Positions 1-8,011 of a stretch of DNA of 64,000 bases are shown piece by piece. Source of the DNA: Herbidospora solisilvae (GTDB lineage: Bacteria; Actinomycetota; Actinomycetes; Streptosporangiales; Streptosporangiaceae); contig NZ_WXEW01000001.1 in NCBI RefSeq assembly GCF_009901565.1, positions 744,001 through 808,000 of the forward strand. Reading direction: 5' to 3'. Positions within the stretch are counted from its first letter, which is position 1. Every line of letters begins with the position of its first letter. The notes beneath the pieces were generated by a model. The model searched no databases, had not been told where the DNA came from, and worked only from the letters and a program-made list of their open reading frames with translations. Both the position numbers and the translations under genes were made by a program.

Positions 1-551
1 CGGGTGATGTCCGACCAGCCGTCGCCGGTCATGATCTGGAACAGGGTGAACAGCGACGTCTGCAGGTTCCCGAAGTAGTCGGGGGCGACGTGGCCGTACA
101 TGCGGGTGCCCATGACCGCCGCGACGTACAGGACCAGACCCAGCAATGCCGCGATCGAGGCGACGCCGGGAACGGCGGTGAGCAGCGCGGACACCACCCG
201 GCGCAGGCTCGGCACCGCCGAGACGAGCCGGAGCGCCCGCAGCACCCGCAGCGACCGCAGGACGGTCAGGCCGCCGGCGGCCGGCATGAGGGAGACCACC
301 ACGACGATGGAGTCGAAGACGTTCCACGGGTCGCGGGGGAACCGGCCGCGCTGGACGTAGAGCCGCGCGGCCAGTTCCACGACGAAGACGGCCAGGGAGA
401 CGCGGTCGATGAGGTGGAGGAGGTCGCCGTAGCGGGCCATCGCGTCGGCGGAGGTCTCCACGCCGAGGGCGGCCGAGTTGATCAGGATGACGGCGATGAT
501 CGCCTGCTGGAACCGCTTGGACTCGATGATGTGCCGGACACGCTCGCGCAC
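1..551 (-). CDS. Voltage-gated cation channel, ion transport protein family (3' end missing)
   Basis: The leftward frame reads an N-terminal voltage-sensor region followed by a pore, as in the NaChBac-type single-domain bacterial channels. About 183 residues are present and the C-terminus runs off the left edge. An S4-like helix shows regularly spaced arginines (VLRSLRVLRALRLVSAVPSL, near residues 97-116). The pore region reads FQIMTGDGWSDIT near residues 170-183, where characterised sodium channels have TLESW. The filter therefore carries Asp-Gly in place of Glu-Ser, so ion selectivity cannot be assumed to be sodium. GTG at 551 is the best start seen; the ribosome-binding site is weak. The gene reads in the same direction as rpsD, 104 bp upstream of it. 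Confidence 0.85.
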   Translation of the reverse strand, partial: MRERVRHIIESKRFQQAIIAVILINSAALGVETSADAMARYGDLLHLIDRVSLAVFVVELAARLYVQRGRFPRDPWNVFDSIVVVVSLMPAAGGLTVLRSLRVLRALRLVSAVPSLRRVVSALLTAVPGVASIAALLGLVLYVAAVMGTRMYGHVAPDYFGNLQTSLFTLFQIMTGDGWSDIT

Positions 552-655
552 CGTTTTTGCCCCCGGGGGAAGCGAACAGGAACAGCAGGCGAGCGTAATC
601 GCGGTCGCACGAATCCCCGGGGACCCTGGGAAATACGGCGATCCCCGGCCAAAAG

Positions 656-1270
656 TCACCGAGAGTAGTGTTCCACCACGAGCTGCTCGTCGACGGGGAT
701 GGCGATCTGCTCGCGGACCGGCTTCTGCAGCAGGGTGACCGTGAGCTCCGTCAGGTCGACCGACAGGAAGCCCGCCGGACGCTCGTCGGCGTAGATCCCC
801 TCGGCCGCGGCGACGAACGGCTGCGTCTGGCGCGACTTCGCGCGCACGCCGATGACCTGGCCGGGCTTGACGAGGTAGCTGGGGATGTCGACCTTGCGGC
901 CGTCGACGGTGATGTGGCCGTGGTTGACGTACTGGCGGGCGGCGTAGATCGACGGGGCCAGGCCCGAGCGGACCACGATCGAGGCGAGGCGGGTCTCCAG
1001 GATGGCCAGCAGCTCCTCGCCCGAGCGGCCGGGGCGGCGCACGGCCAGGTCCCAGTAGCGGCGGAGCTGGCGCTCGGACACGTCGTAGTACCAGCGCAGC
1101 TTCTGCTTCTCCAGCAGCCGCATGCCGTAGTCGCCGACGTTGCGGCGGTTGGTCTTCCGGCCGTGCTCCCCGGGCGGGTAGGGCCGCGCTTCGAAGTACT
1201 TCACGGCCTTGCGGGTCAGCGGGACGCCCGCCCGCCGCGACAACCGCACCTTCGGACCCGTGTAGCGCAC
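656..1270 (-). CDS. rpsD: Ribosomal protein S4, cysteine-free (C-minus) form
   Basis: S4 binds 16S rRNA early in small-subunit assembly. The 204-residue product has the conserved RPYPPGEHGR block near residue 31 and an S4 RNA-binding domain (ETRLASIVVRSGLAPSIYAARQYVNHGHI) in the middle. It contains no cysteine at all, so it is the zinc-free type, which is also the usual type in Streptomyces. The start is GTG at 1270: AGAGGAG lies five bases upstream of it, while the GTG at 1276 overlaps that ribosome-binding site. The gene stands alone, away from the rpsM-rpsK-rpoA region, and faces a DUF2470 gene across an iron-box palindrome. Whether it is the only S4 gene or an iron-responsive paralogue cannot be decided from this window. 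Confidence 0.95.
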   Translation of the reverse strand: MRYTGPKVRLSRRAGVPLTRKAVKYFEARPYPPGEHGRKTNRRNVGDYGMRLLEKQKLRWYYDVSERQLRRYWDLAVRRPGRSGEELLAILETRLASIVVRSGLAPSIYAARQYVNHGHITVDGRKVDIPSYLVKPGQVIGVRAKSRQTQPFVAAAEGIYADERPAGFLSVDLTELTVTLLQKPVREQIAIPVDEQLVVEHYSR

Positions 1271-1301
1271 GTGCACTCCTCTGTGGTTAGGTAACCCTTG
1301 C

Positions 1302-1320
1302 TAAGGTAAGCCTTACCTTA
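1302..1320. promoter_or_regulatory. IdeR/DmdR1-like iron box between rpsD and the DUF2470 gene
   Basis: TAAGGTAAGCCTTACCTTA is a perfect palindrome with 9-bp arms and one central base. It matches the actinobacterial iron-box consensus TTAGGTTAGGCTAACCTAA at most positions. It ends 22 bp before the DUF2470 ATG and begins 31 bp upstream of the rpsD GTG, so an iron-loaded DtxR-family repressor bound here could silence both divergent promoters. Binding is inferred from the motif alone. Confidence 0.75.
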
Positions 1321-1342
1321 ACAGACCAGAAGGAGCGTCACG

Positions 1343-2068
1343 ATGACCCAGCCCGTCTCGGCTCCCCCGATCACCGAACGCGTCCGGACGCTGGCCGCGA
1401 CGGCGGCCCCGACCCACATCGCGGTGGCCGGTTCCGAGCTGACGGCACTCCCCGCCCGCGGCGGCGTCGACGCGCAGGGCCGCCCGGTCCTGCTGGTCAA
1501 ACCCGATGATGTTCTGTACGGCTGCCGCGACGACCTGGCCGTCACCGTCGACCTGGTCGCCACCCGCAGCATGGGCGAGACCGAGCGCGCCCGTGGCATG
1601 CTGAAGATCCGCGGCTGGGCCTCCACGGTCCCCGGCCACGAGGTCCGCGAGACGGCGATCGCCATCGCCGAGCGTTGCCCCGACGAGGACCTCTTCGCCG
1701 TCGTCGAGAACGCCGGCCGGGCCCCGCGGCTCCTGCGCGTCGACGTGGCCGACGTCGTCTACCTGACCGGCACCGAGAGCGGCATCCTGGACTCCGACGA
1801 CTACCTCGACGCCGAACCCGACCCGTTCCTCGACCTGGCCGAGCGCATGCTGCACCACGTCAACTCATCCCACCGCGCCCAGCTCGTGGCCGCCGTGGAG
1901 CGCCTGCTGGGCGAACCGGCTCCGGACACGTGGTTGTGGGAACTCGACCGTTACGGGGCGACGGTGCGCGCGGCCCGCGACCGGCTGATCAGGATGCCGT
2001 GGCCGTCACCGGCCCAGACCCCGGAGGCGCTGGAGCACGCGTTGGCCTGCCTGGTCTGCGCCCACTGA
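1343..2068 (+). CDS. DUF2470 domain-containing protein
   Basis: A 241-residue cytoplasmic protein. The N-terminal ~165 residues resemble the split-barrel, flavin/heme-binding-like part found in HugZ/CREG-type proteins. The C-terminal ~75 residues are the DUF2470 domain (MLHHVNSSHRAQLVAAVERL, WLWELDRYGATVR). Related proteins are linked to heme or iron use, but no reaction is established for this one. AGAAGGAG lies seven bases before the ATG. The iron box directly upstream supports an iron-starvation role. The extreme C-terminus ends CLVCAH, a Cys-x-x-Cys pair that could bind metal. Confidence 0.85.
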   Translation: MTQPVSAPPITERVRTLAATAAPTHIAVAGSELTALPARGGVDAQGRPVLLVKPDDVLYGCRDDLAVTVDLVATRSMGETERARGMLKIRGWASTVPGHEVRETAIAIAERCPDEDLFAVVENAGRAPRLLRVDVADVVYLTGTESGILDSDDYLDAEPDPFLDLAERMLHHVNSSHRAQLVAAVERLLGEPAPDTWLWELDRYGATVRAARDRLIRMPWPSPAQTPEALEHALACLVCAH

Positions 2069-2326
2069 CGCGCCCGTCGGACGTTCGCCGCCGACACATC
2101 CGGATCGTGTCGCGCTGCGGCACGGGCACAACGCGACAGGGGCCGGAGACGGTCCGCTGAGCCGTGGACGGAAGATCGGTGGCCACACCCTGCCCACCAG
2201 CTCGGAAGAAGCGCGCTCACCAACAGGGCTGTGTCGCCTTCGCGCCAAGACCCAAGCACAGCCGCCCGCTGCTCAACGGGGTTGTCCAACCGCACACCAC
2301 GTCAGTAGTGAGCGTCGCCTCTCCGC

Positions 2327-2731
2327 CTATCCGAGTTCACCGAGACGGAGGGCGTCCCTCATCTCGCTGAGCTTCGCGGTTGCCGCCGGGGTCCACTCCT
2401 TCGCCTGTTCGCCGAGACGGAGGGCGTCCTCGATCTCGTCGAGCTTCGCGGAGGACAAGACGGCCGCCCGCTCGATCAGGTCGTCCTTGGACAGGGTGGT
2501 CAGCCACGTGCAGGGGGTGAAGCCCGGGCGCGGGAAGGCGAACCGCAGCACGCCTTCGAAGGGCAGTCCTTCCATGGCACCTACGTGCACTTCGACGCCC
2601 AGACCGCTGATGTCGACGCCCGCAGGAGCGACGACCTGCATCGCCCGGACCCTGGACGCGTCGTCTGCCGCCAGCAGCACGACCAGCCGCCGCTCGTCGA
2701 ACTCCACCCACCAGACTTCGCCCGGTTGCAC
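2327..2731 (-). CDS. MazF/PemK-like growth-inhibitor family protein, solitary
   Basis: A 134-residue protein that opens with QPGEVWWVEFDERRLVVLL, the typical start of the MazF/PemK beta-barrel (residues ~1-95), and ends in an unusual helical tail. MazF enzymes are mRNA interferases of type II toxin-antitoxin pairs. Similarity here is clear only at the N-terminus, so activity is uncertain. GTG at 2731 follows AGGAGG by four bases; an out-of-frame ATG overlaps it. No antitoxin-like gene lies on either side: upstream is a 497-bp gap and downstream the convergent DUF2470 gene. The tail holds two copies of a 24-residue unit ending DALRLGE. Confidence 0.6.
   Translation of the reverse strand: MQPGEVWWVEFDERRLVVLLAADDASRVRAMQVVAPAGVDISGLGVEVHVGAMEGLPFEGVLRFAFPRPGFTPCTWLTTLSKDDLIERAAVLSSAKLDEIEDALRLGEQAKEWTPAATAKLSEMRDALRLGELG
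2341..2451. repeat. Tandem 72-bp unit at the 3' end of the MazF-like gene
   Basis: The 39-bp blocks 2341-2379 and 2413-2451 agree at 34 of 39 positions and lie exactly 72 bp apart, keeping frame. They encode AKLSEMRDALRLGE and AKLDEIEDALRLGE. This looks like an in-frame duplication of one 24-codon unit that extended the C-terminal helix. Confidence 0.85.
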
Positions 2732-3228
2732 ATGTCCTCCTGACTCGGGACGGCAGGAACCGCGCGACCCTGACGCGTTGTGGAGACGGGTGCGGCCATC
2801 GTTGACCATCGTGAGTTGTGTGGACCGACGAAGAGACGGTGGCGGCAGGTCACAGCCTAGAACCCGCCGTTGGCGGGACGCATTCGAGTGCCTGACGGCC
2901 GGGCCAAAGGCCGTCGCAGTGCGGGTCTGAGGATCTTCTTCGTCACGGGCACCTTTGACATGTGAGCCTCTTGGGCGGCTTTCCGCGTCGATCCTGCATG
3001 ATCGGGTGGGCGCAGACGGTCGGGTGGCCAGGCAGGCGGAGCCGTAACGGAAAAAGGATTTTCGAGCGGAGCGAGCAGCCGTCCGAGCGGAGCGAGGCCT
3101 TCCAGGGAGCGCGAGGGGCGGAGCCCTTCGCCCGGAGCGGAGCGACTCGGATCGGCGGCGACGCCGGGACGCGCAAGCGGCCGGGGGGAGCGTGAGGGGG
3201 CGTAGCCCCCTGACAGCGGGGCCCCGGG
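2732..3228. other. 497-bp gene-free stretch containing a dispersed repeat
   Basis: No open frame here has actinomycete codon bias or a ribosome-binding site. The part nearest the MazF-like gene (2732-2950) should hold its promoter. From about 3018 the sequence becomes repetitive: one copy of a dispersed repeat (3021-3053), then GAGCGGAGCGAG-type units around 3064-3150, and a G-rich run before the ROK stop codon. Such sequence is typical of non-coding repeats rather than genes. Confidence 0.7.
3021..3053. repeat. Dispersed intergenic repeat, copy 1
   Basis: Thirty-three bases (CGGGTGGCCAGGCAGGCGGA followed by GCCGTAACGG and AAA) match 30 of 33 positions at 25541-25573. A looser match extends on both sides. 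This copy lies beyond the 3' end of the leftward ROK gene; the other lies just beyond the 3' end of the leftward esterase gene. The shared position suggests a 3'-end element, but its function is unknown. Confidence 0.7.
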
Positions 3229-4371
3229 TTACAGCGCGTCTGGGTCGAGGATGTGGTCGATCACCAGCAGGGCGCAGCCGGTGATGCCCGCGCCCGGGCC
3301 CAGGCGGCTGCGCTCGATCTTGAGGCTGCGGGTGGCGAGCTGGGTGGAGCGCTGGTAGACGACCTCGCGGACGCCCGAGACCAGGGGCATGAACATCTCG
3401 GCGACGTCGCCGCCGAGGACGACCACCGACGGGTTGAGCAGGTTGACCGCGCTGGCGATGACCTCGCCGAGCCACCTTCCGGCCTGCCTGACGACCGCCA
3501 TCGTCTCGGCGTCGCCCTGGCGGACCAGGACGGTCACGTCGGCGAGGGTCTCGACGTCGCGGCCGCGTTCGCGGAGGGTGCGCAGGATGGCGGTGCCGCT
3601 GGCGACCGAGTCGACGCAGTCGAGGTTGCCGCAGCGGCACAACACTCCCCCGCCGTCGCGGACCGGGATGTGGCCGATCTCGCCGGCCGCGCCGAGGGCG
3701 CCGCGCATGATGGCGCCGCTGGAGACGACCCCGGCTCCTATGCGGGTGGAGACCTTCACGAACAGCAGGTCGTCCTGGTCGGGGTAGACGCCGCGGTGCT
3801 CGCCCATCGCGATCACATTGACGTCGTTGTCGACCAGGACGGGGACCGGGAACCGCTTGGCGATGCGGGGCGGGATCTCGACGCCGGTCCACGAGGCCAT
3901 CACGCGGGCCGACTCGGTGCGGCCGCGGGCGTATTCGACCGTGGCGGGCACGCCCAGTCCGACTCCGGCGAGGGGGCCGCGTCCTTCGAGGAGTTTCTCC
4001 CAGGTGTCCATCACGAGGCCGAGGACGGCGTCGGGGCCCTCCTCGACGTCGATCACCAGGTCTGTGCGTTCGATCACATCGCCGGCCAGGTCGCACAGGG
4101 CGATCTGGGTGCGGCTGGCGCCCAGTGAGGCGACCGCCACGACGCCGCCCGCGGCGTTGAACCGCAGCCGCACGGGGGGCCGCCCGCCGGTCGAGGGGCC
4201 CTCGGCGTCTTCCACGACGAGACCGCGTTGCAGCAGCTCGTTGACCCGGTGGGTGACCGCGGGGCGGGACAGGGCGGTGACGCGGCCGATCTCGGCGCGG
4301 GTCGTGGCCTCTCCGCTGCGGATGAGCTGGAGCACCTCACCAGTGGTGGCAATCCGTGACATACGTGGCAT
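3229..4371 (-). CDS. ROK-family transcriptional regulator, probable Entner-Doudoroff operon repressor
   Basis: The 380-residue protein has an N-terminal winged helix-turn-helix (residues ~10-65, TRAEIGRVTALSRPAVTHRVNELLQRG) and a sugar-kinase-like ROK domain. The ROK zinc signature is complete: GHIPVRDGGGVLCRCGNLDC near residues 235-255. The glycine-rich nucleotide loop is weaker than in true ROK kinases, as expected for a regulator. It faces edd across a 123-bp AT-richer gap, so it probably senses a sugar or sugar acid and represses edd-glk-eda; ligand and sign are inferred. ATG at 4371 has a weak AGG upstream; a second ATG at 4362 is possible. Confidence 0.88.
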   Translation of the reverse strand: MPRMSRIATTGEVLQLIRSGEATTRAEIGRVTALSRPAVTHRVNELLQRGLVVEDAEGPSTGGRPPVRLRFNAAGGVVAVASLGASRTQIALCDLAGDVIERTDLVIDVEEGPDAVLGLVMDTWEKLLEGRGPLAGVGLGVPATVEYARGRTESARVMASWTGVEIPPRIAKRFPVPVLVDNDVNVIAMGEHRGVYPDQDDLLFVKVSTRIGAGVVSSGAIMRGALGAAGEIGHIPVRDGGGVLCRCGNLDCVDSVASGTAILRTLRERGRDVETLADVTVLVRQGDAETMAVVRQAGRWLGEVIASAVNLLNPSVVVLGGDVAEMFMPLVSGVREVVYQRSTQLATRSLKIERSRLGPGAGITGCALLVIDHILDPDAL

Positions 4372-4388
4372 CGCCTAAAGCATAGTGG

Positions 4389-4422
4389 TTGACTGAAGTT
4401 CATCGACTTATTCATTCTAAGT
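4389..4422 (+). promoter_or_regulatory. Candidate promoter and operator for the Entner-Doudoroff operon
   Basis: TTGACT at 4389-4394 could be a -35 element reading toward edd. The inverted repeat ACTTA-N7-TAAGT (4406-4422) covers the place where the -10 would lie, a sensible position for a repressor such as the ROK protein. The arms are short and the -10 poor, so this remains a candidate. Confidence 0.35.
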
Positions 4423-4494
4423 TACAAAAGTCAGCTTGATAAGTACCTAAGGTTCGGGCTAATGTCCCGCTTGTCCGTATTGAGGAGGGACGTC

Positions 4495-6318
4495 ATGACA
4501 CACCCGGCCGTGGCCGAGGTCACCCAACGCATCGTCGAACGCAGCCGGGAGTCCCGCACCGCCTACCTGTCCCGTGTGGACGCCGACGCGGCCGAGCTGC
4601 GTCGACGGGGGCCCGCACGGGGCCATCTGGGGTGCGCCAACCTGGCCCACGGGTTCGCCGCCGCCGGTGCCGACAAGCCGCTGCTGCGGGCGAGCACCCG
4701 GCCGGGCGTGGCGATCGTGACCTCGTACAACGACATGTTGTCGGCGCACCAGCCGTACGAGAGCTACCCGCCGGAGCTCAAGAAGGCGGTCCGGGCGGCC
4801 GGGGGTGTCGCGCAGGTCGCGGGCGGGGTGCCGGCCATGTGCGACGGGGTCACCCAGGGCCGGGCGGGCATGGAGTTGTCGCTCTACAGCCGCGACGTGA
4901 TCGCCATGTCGACGGCCATCGCGCTCTCGCACGACATGTTCGACGCCTCGCTGCTGCTGGGCGTCTGCGACAAGATCGTGCCGGGCCTGTTCATCGGGGC
5001 GCTGCGGTTCGGCCACCTGCCGGCGATGTTCGTGCCGGCCGGGCCGATGCCCTCGGGGTTGCCGAACAAGGTGAAGGCGCGGGCCCGGCAGGCGTTCGCC
5101 GAGGGCAAGATCGGCCGCGAGGAGATGCTCGACGCCGAGGCCGACAGCTACCACTCCCCCGGCACCTGCACCTTCTACGGCACCGCCAACTCCAACCAGC
5201 TCCTGATGGAGGTCATGGGCCTGCACCTGCCGGGCTCGACCTTCGTCAACCCGCGCACCGAGTTGCGGCAGGCGCTCACGGCCGCCGCCGCCCGCCGGGT
5301 GGTCGAGCTGACCGCGCACGGCGAGGAGTACACCCCGATCGGCCACGTCGTCGACGAGAAGGCGATCGTGAACGCCGTCGTGGCGCTGCTGGCCTCGGGC
5401 GGCTCGACCAACCACACCATGCACCTGGTCGCCATGGCGAACGCCGCCGGGATCACGCTGACCTGGGACGACATGGCGGCGTTGTCGAAGGTCGTGCCGC
5501 TGCTGACCCGGATGTACCCCAACGGGCAGGCCGACGTGAACCACTTCCACGCCGCGGGCGGCATGCAGGTGTTCATCGGCACGCTGCTGGACGCCGGGCT
5601 GCTGCACGACGACGTGCTGACCGTGGCCGGGCGAGGGCTCGGCCACTACCGGTCGGCGCCGGAGCTGAAGGAGGGCGAGCTCGTCTGGACCGAGCGGGCC
5701 GAGGGCAGCGGCGACCTGTCGGTGCTGCGTCCCGCCGATGAACCTTTCTCGCCGGACGGCGGCATCCACATGGTCGGCGGCAACCTGGGCCGGGCGGTTT
5801 CGAAGGTGTCGGCGGTCAAGCCCGAGCACCTGGTGATCGAGGCCCCGGCGAAGGTCTTCGACGACCAGCTCGACCTGCTGCGCGCCTTCGAGGCCGGTGA
5901 CCTCGACGGACAGGACTTCGTCGCGGTGGTCCGCTACCAGGGGCCGAGCGCCAACGGCATGCCGGAACTGCACAAGCTCACCCCGCCGCTGGCCGTGCTG
6001 CTGGACCGGGGACAGAAGGTCGCAATCGTTACAGACGGCCGGATGTCGGGCGCCTCCGGCAAGGTCCCGGCCGCGATCCACCTGTCGCCCGAGGCCGCCG
6101 ACGGCGGCGCGATCGCCCTGATCAGGGACGGCGACCCGATCAGGCTCGACTCGACCGCCGGAACCCTGGACGTGCTGGCCGACCTGAGCGGCCGGACCCC
6201 CGAAGGCGCCGCCAAACCTGACGACAAATGGGTGGGAACCGGACGCGAGCTTTTTGCCGCCTTCCGTCGTACGGTTGGACCCGCGGAACGCGGTGCCAGC
6301 ATCTTCGGAGGGTTCTAA
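4495..6318 (+). CDS. edd: Phosphogluconate dehydratase (Entner-Doudoroff)
   Basis: Converts 6-phosphogluconate to 2-keto-3-deoxy-6-phosphogluconate, the first committed Entner-Doudoroff step, in the cytoplasm. The 607-residue length is normal for the family. The IlvD/Edd iron-sulfur cysteines appear in [19 protein letters not shown] and [15 protein letters not shown]; the C-terminal [17 protein letters not shown] block is also conserved. ATG at 4495 is preceded by GAGGAGGGA and fits the family N-terminus better than the upstream ATG at 4462, which has no ribosome-binding site. It is the first gene of edd-glk-eda, all tightly spaced, so the three enzymes are very likely co-expressed. Confidence 0.97.
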   Translation: MTHPAVAEVTQRIVERSRESRTAYLSRVDADAAELRRRGPARGHLGCANLAHGFAAAGADKPLLRASTRPGVAIVTSYNDMLSAHQPYESYPPELKKAVRAAGGVAQVAGGVPAMCDGVTQGRAGMELSLYSRDVIAMSTAIALSHDMFDASLLLGVCDKIVPGLFIGALRFGHLPAMFVPAGPMPSGLPNKVKARARQAFAEGKIGREEMLDAEADSYHSPGTCTFYGTANSNQLLMEVMGLHLPGSTFVNPRTELRQALTAAAARRVVELTAHGEEYTPIGHVVDEKAIVNAVVALLASGGSTNHTMHLVAMANAAGITLTWDDMAALSKVVPLLTRMYPNGQADVNHFHAAGGMQVFIGTLLDAGLLHDDVLTVAGRGLGHYRSAPELKEGELVWTERAEGSGDLSVLRPADEPFSPDGGIHMVGGNLGRAVSKVSAVKPEHLVIEAPAKVFDDQLDLLRAFEAGDLDGQDFVAVVRYQGPSANGMPELHKLTPPLAVLLDRGQKVAIVTDGRMSGASGKVPAAIHLSPEAADGGAIALIRDGDPIRLDSTAGTLDVLADLSGRTPEGAAKPDDKWVGTGRELFAAFRRTVGPAERGASIFGGF

Positions 6319-7278
6319 GTGAGCTACCCCTGGCTCGTCGCCGACATCGGCGGCACCAATGCACGTTTTGGGATCGTCGCCGGGCCGGGTGCGGTGCCCG
6401 AGGCGGTGGCCGTCCTCAACGTGGCGGAACACCCGACGTTGCCCGACGCGATGGCCGCCTACCTGGCCGACCACACCGACGACGCGCGGCCGGGCGCCGC
6501 GTGCGTGGCGATCGCCGGACCGGTCAAGGGTGACCACTACACGCTGACCAACGGCTCGTGGTCGGGGTCGGTGGCGGGTCTGGGCATCCCGCAGTCCCAC
6601 GTGCTGAACGACTTCGAGGCGCTGGCGATCTCGCTGCCCCACCTGGCGGGCGACGACCTGGTGCCGCTGGGCGGCCCGGCGCCGGTGGCCGGGATGGTGA
6701 AGGCGGTGCTCGGGCCCGGCACGGGGCTGGGAGTGGCCGGGCTGGTGCCGGCCGGCGACGGCTGGGTGCCGGTGCCGGGCGAGGGCGGCCACGTGTCCGT
6801 CCCGGCGGTGACCGACCTGGAGTTCGAGATCGTCAAGGCCCTGCGCACCGACGGCCTGCCCTACGTCGACGCCGAGCACCTGCTCTCGGGCTCGGGCCTG
6901 CCCCGGCTGCACCGGGGCCTGGCGCTCGTCCGCGGCATCAAGACCACCCGCAAGAGCGCCTCGGAGATCGTGGCGGGCGACGACGACCTGTGCCACGAGA
7001 CCGTCGAGGTCTTCCTCGCCCTGCTGGGCGGGTTCGCCGGCAACGTCGCGCTCACGCTGGGCGCGCGCGGCGGCGTCTACCTGGGCGGCGGGGTGCTGCC
7101 CCGGATCGTCGACCGGGTCCGCGACAGCGACTTCCGGTCCCGGTTCGAACTGACCGGCCCCGCGTTGTCCGACTATCTGACCGCCATCGCCACCTCGCTG
7201 ATCGTCGCCGAGCAGCCCGCTCTGACGGGTGCGGCCGCCTGGCTCCAGCAGCGGGCCACTAGTGTGGAGTACGTATGA
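6319..7278 (+). CDS. glk: Glucokinase, Glk (PF02685) type
   Basis: Phosphorylates glucose to glucose-6-phosphate with ATP. The 319-residue protein shows the phosphate loop ADIGGTNARFGIV at its start, LNDFEALA near residue 95, PGTGLGVA near residue 134 and PGEGGHVS near residue 153. It lacks the ROK zinc motif: this is the Glk family common in proteobacteria and cyanobacteria, whereas the main glucokinase of streptomycetes is a ROK protein. GTG follows the edd stop codon without a gap and GGAGGG lies within the edd 3' end, so translation is coupled. The edd-glk pairing resembles that in pseudomonads and Caulobacter, which hints at transfer of the cassette. Confidence 0.95.
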   Translation: MSYPWLVADIGGTNARFGIVAGPGAVPEAVAVLNVAEHPTLPDAMAAYLADHTDDARPGAACVAIAGPVKGDHYTLTNGSWSGSVAGLGIPQSHVLNDFEALAISLPHLAGDDLVPLGGPAPVAGMVKAVLGPGTGLGVAGLVPAGDGWVPVPGEGGHVSVPAVTDLEFEIVKALRTDGLPYVDAEHLLSGSGLPRLHRGLALVRGIKTTRKSASEIVAGDDDLCHETVEVFLALLGGFAGNVALTLGARGGVYLGGGVLPRIVDRVRDSDFRSRFELTGPALSDYLTAIATSLIVAEQPALTGAAAWLQQRATSVEYV

Positions 7279-7889
7279 GTTCCCTCCTCGACCTCGCCCC
7301 CGTGGTCCCCGTCGTCGTGGTCGACGACGTCGAGACCGCCGTGCCGATGGCCCGCGCCCTCGTGGCGGGCGGGCTGCCGGTCATCGAGGTCACCCTGCGG
7401 ACCGAGGCCGGGCTGGAGTCGATCCGCCGGATCGCCGCCGAGGTCGAGGGCGCGGTCGTGGGCGCCGGCACGGTCCGCCGCCCGGCCGACGTCGAGGCAG
7501 CGGTCGAGGCCGGGTCGCGGTTCCTGGTCTCCCCCGGCTCCCCGGCCGCCCTGGTCGACGAGATGATCGCCTCGGGTGTGCCGTTCCTGCCCGGCGTGGC
7601 GACGGCGACCGAGGTCATGGTGCTGTTCGAGCGCGGGCTGCGGGAGATGAAGTTCTTCCCGGCCGAGCAGGCCGGCGGCGTGAACTACCTGAAGGCCCTG
7701 GGCGGCCCGCTGCCCGAGGTGCGGTTCTGCCCGACCGGCGGCATCCGCCTGGCGACCGCCCCCGCCTACCTCGCGCTGCCCAACGTCGGCTGCGTCGGCG
7801 GCACGTGGCTCACGCCCGCCGCCGCGCTGGCCGCCGGAGACTACGCCGCCATCGAGAAACTCGCCGCGGAGGCCGCCACGCTCCGTTGA
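7275..7889 (+). CDS. eda: 2-keto-3-deoxy-6-phosphogluconate aldolase
   Basis: Splits KDPG into pyruvate and glyceraldehyde-3-phosphate, completing the Entner-Doudoroff route started by edd. The 204-residue length is normal. The catalytic glutamate is in VIEVTLRT (residues ~37-44) and the Schiff-base lysine in MKFFPAE (near residue 128), followed by the conserved FCPTGGI phosphate loop. The ATG overlaps the glk stop codon (ATGA). No glucose-6-phosphate dehydrogenase or gluconate kinase is nearby, so substrate must come from genes elsewhere. Confidence 0.97.
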   Translation: MSSLLDLAPVVPVVVVDDVETAVPMARALVAGGLPVIEVTLRTEAGLESIRRIAAEVEGAVVGAGTVRRPADVEAAVEAGSRFLVSPGSPAALVDEMIASGVPFLPGVATATEVMVLFERGLREMKFFPAEQAGGVNYLKALGGPLPEVRFCPTGGIRLATAPAYLALPNVGCVGGTWLTPAAALAAGDYAAIEKLAAEAATLR

Positions 7890-7976
7890 CAGCCTCGTCA
7901 GCCAGGCCATCCTCCCTCGGCCGAAGCTGGCGGCCATGCCCGCGTCCGCAACCCGGAAACACGGCCATGGGTACCG

Positions 7977-8011
7977 GGGCCCGTGACACCCAACCAGGAC
8001 GTCACGGGCCC
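7977..8011. terminator. Bidirectional hairpin between eda and the LacI-type gene
   Basis: GGGCCCGTGAC at 7977-7987 and GTCACGGGCCC at 8001-8011 form a perfect 11-bp stem with a 13-base loop. The right arm contains the stop codon of the leftward LacI gene (8002-8004). The position between converging genes fits a shared terminator; there is no strong T-tract. Confidence 0.75.

Noticed and set aside
3064-3150. Possible CRISPR-like or short tandem array with GAGCGGAGCGAG units
   Set aside because: Units are short and irregular with no uniform spacers and no cas genes; better seen as intergenic repeat DNA.
2327-4096. A 589-codon open frame spanning the MazF-like gene, the intergenic repeat and antisense of the ROK gene
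   Set aside because: Only its last 134 codons match a family and have a start with a ribosome-binding site; the rest is unbiased or antisense sequence, open because of high GC.
4459-6996. 845-codon antisense frame opposite edd and glk
   Set aside because: It covers two well-supported genes on the other strand and shows only low-complexity shadow composition.
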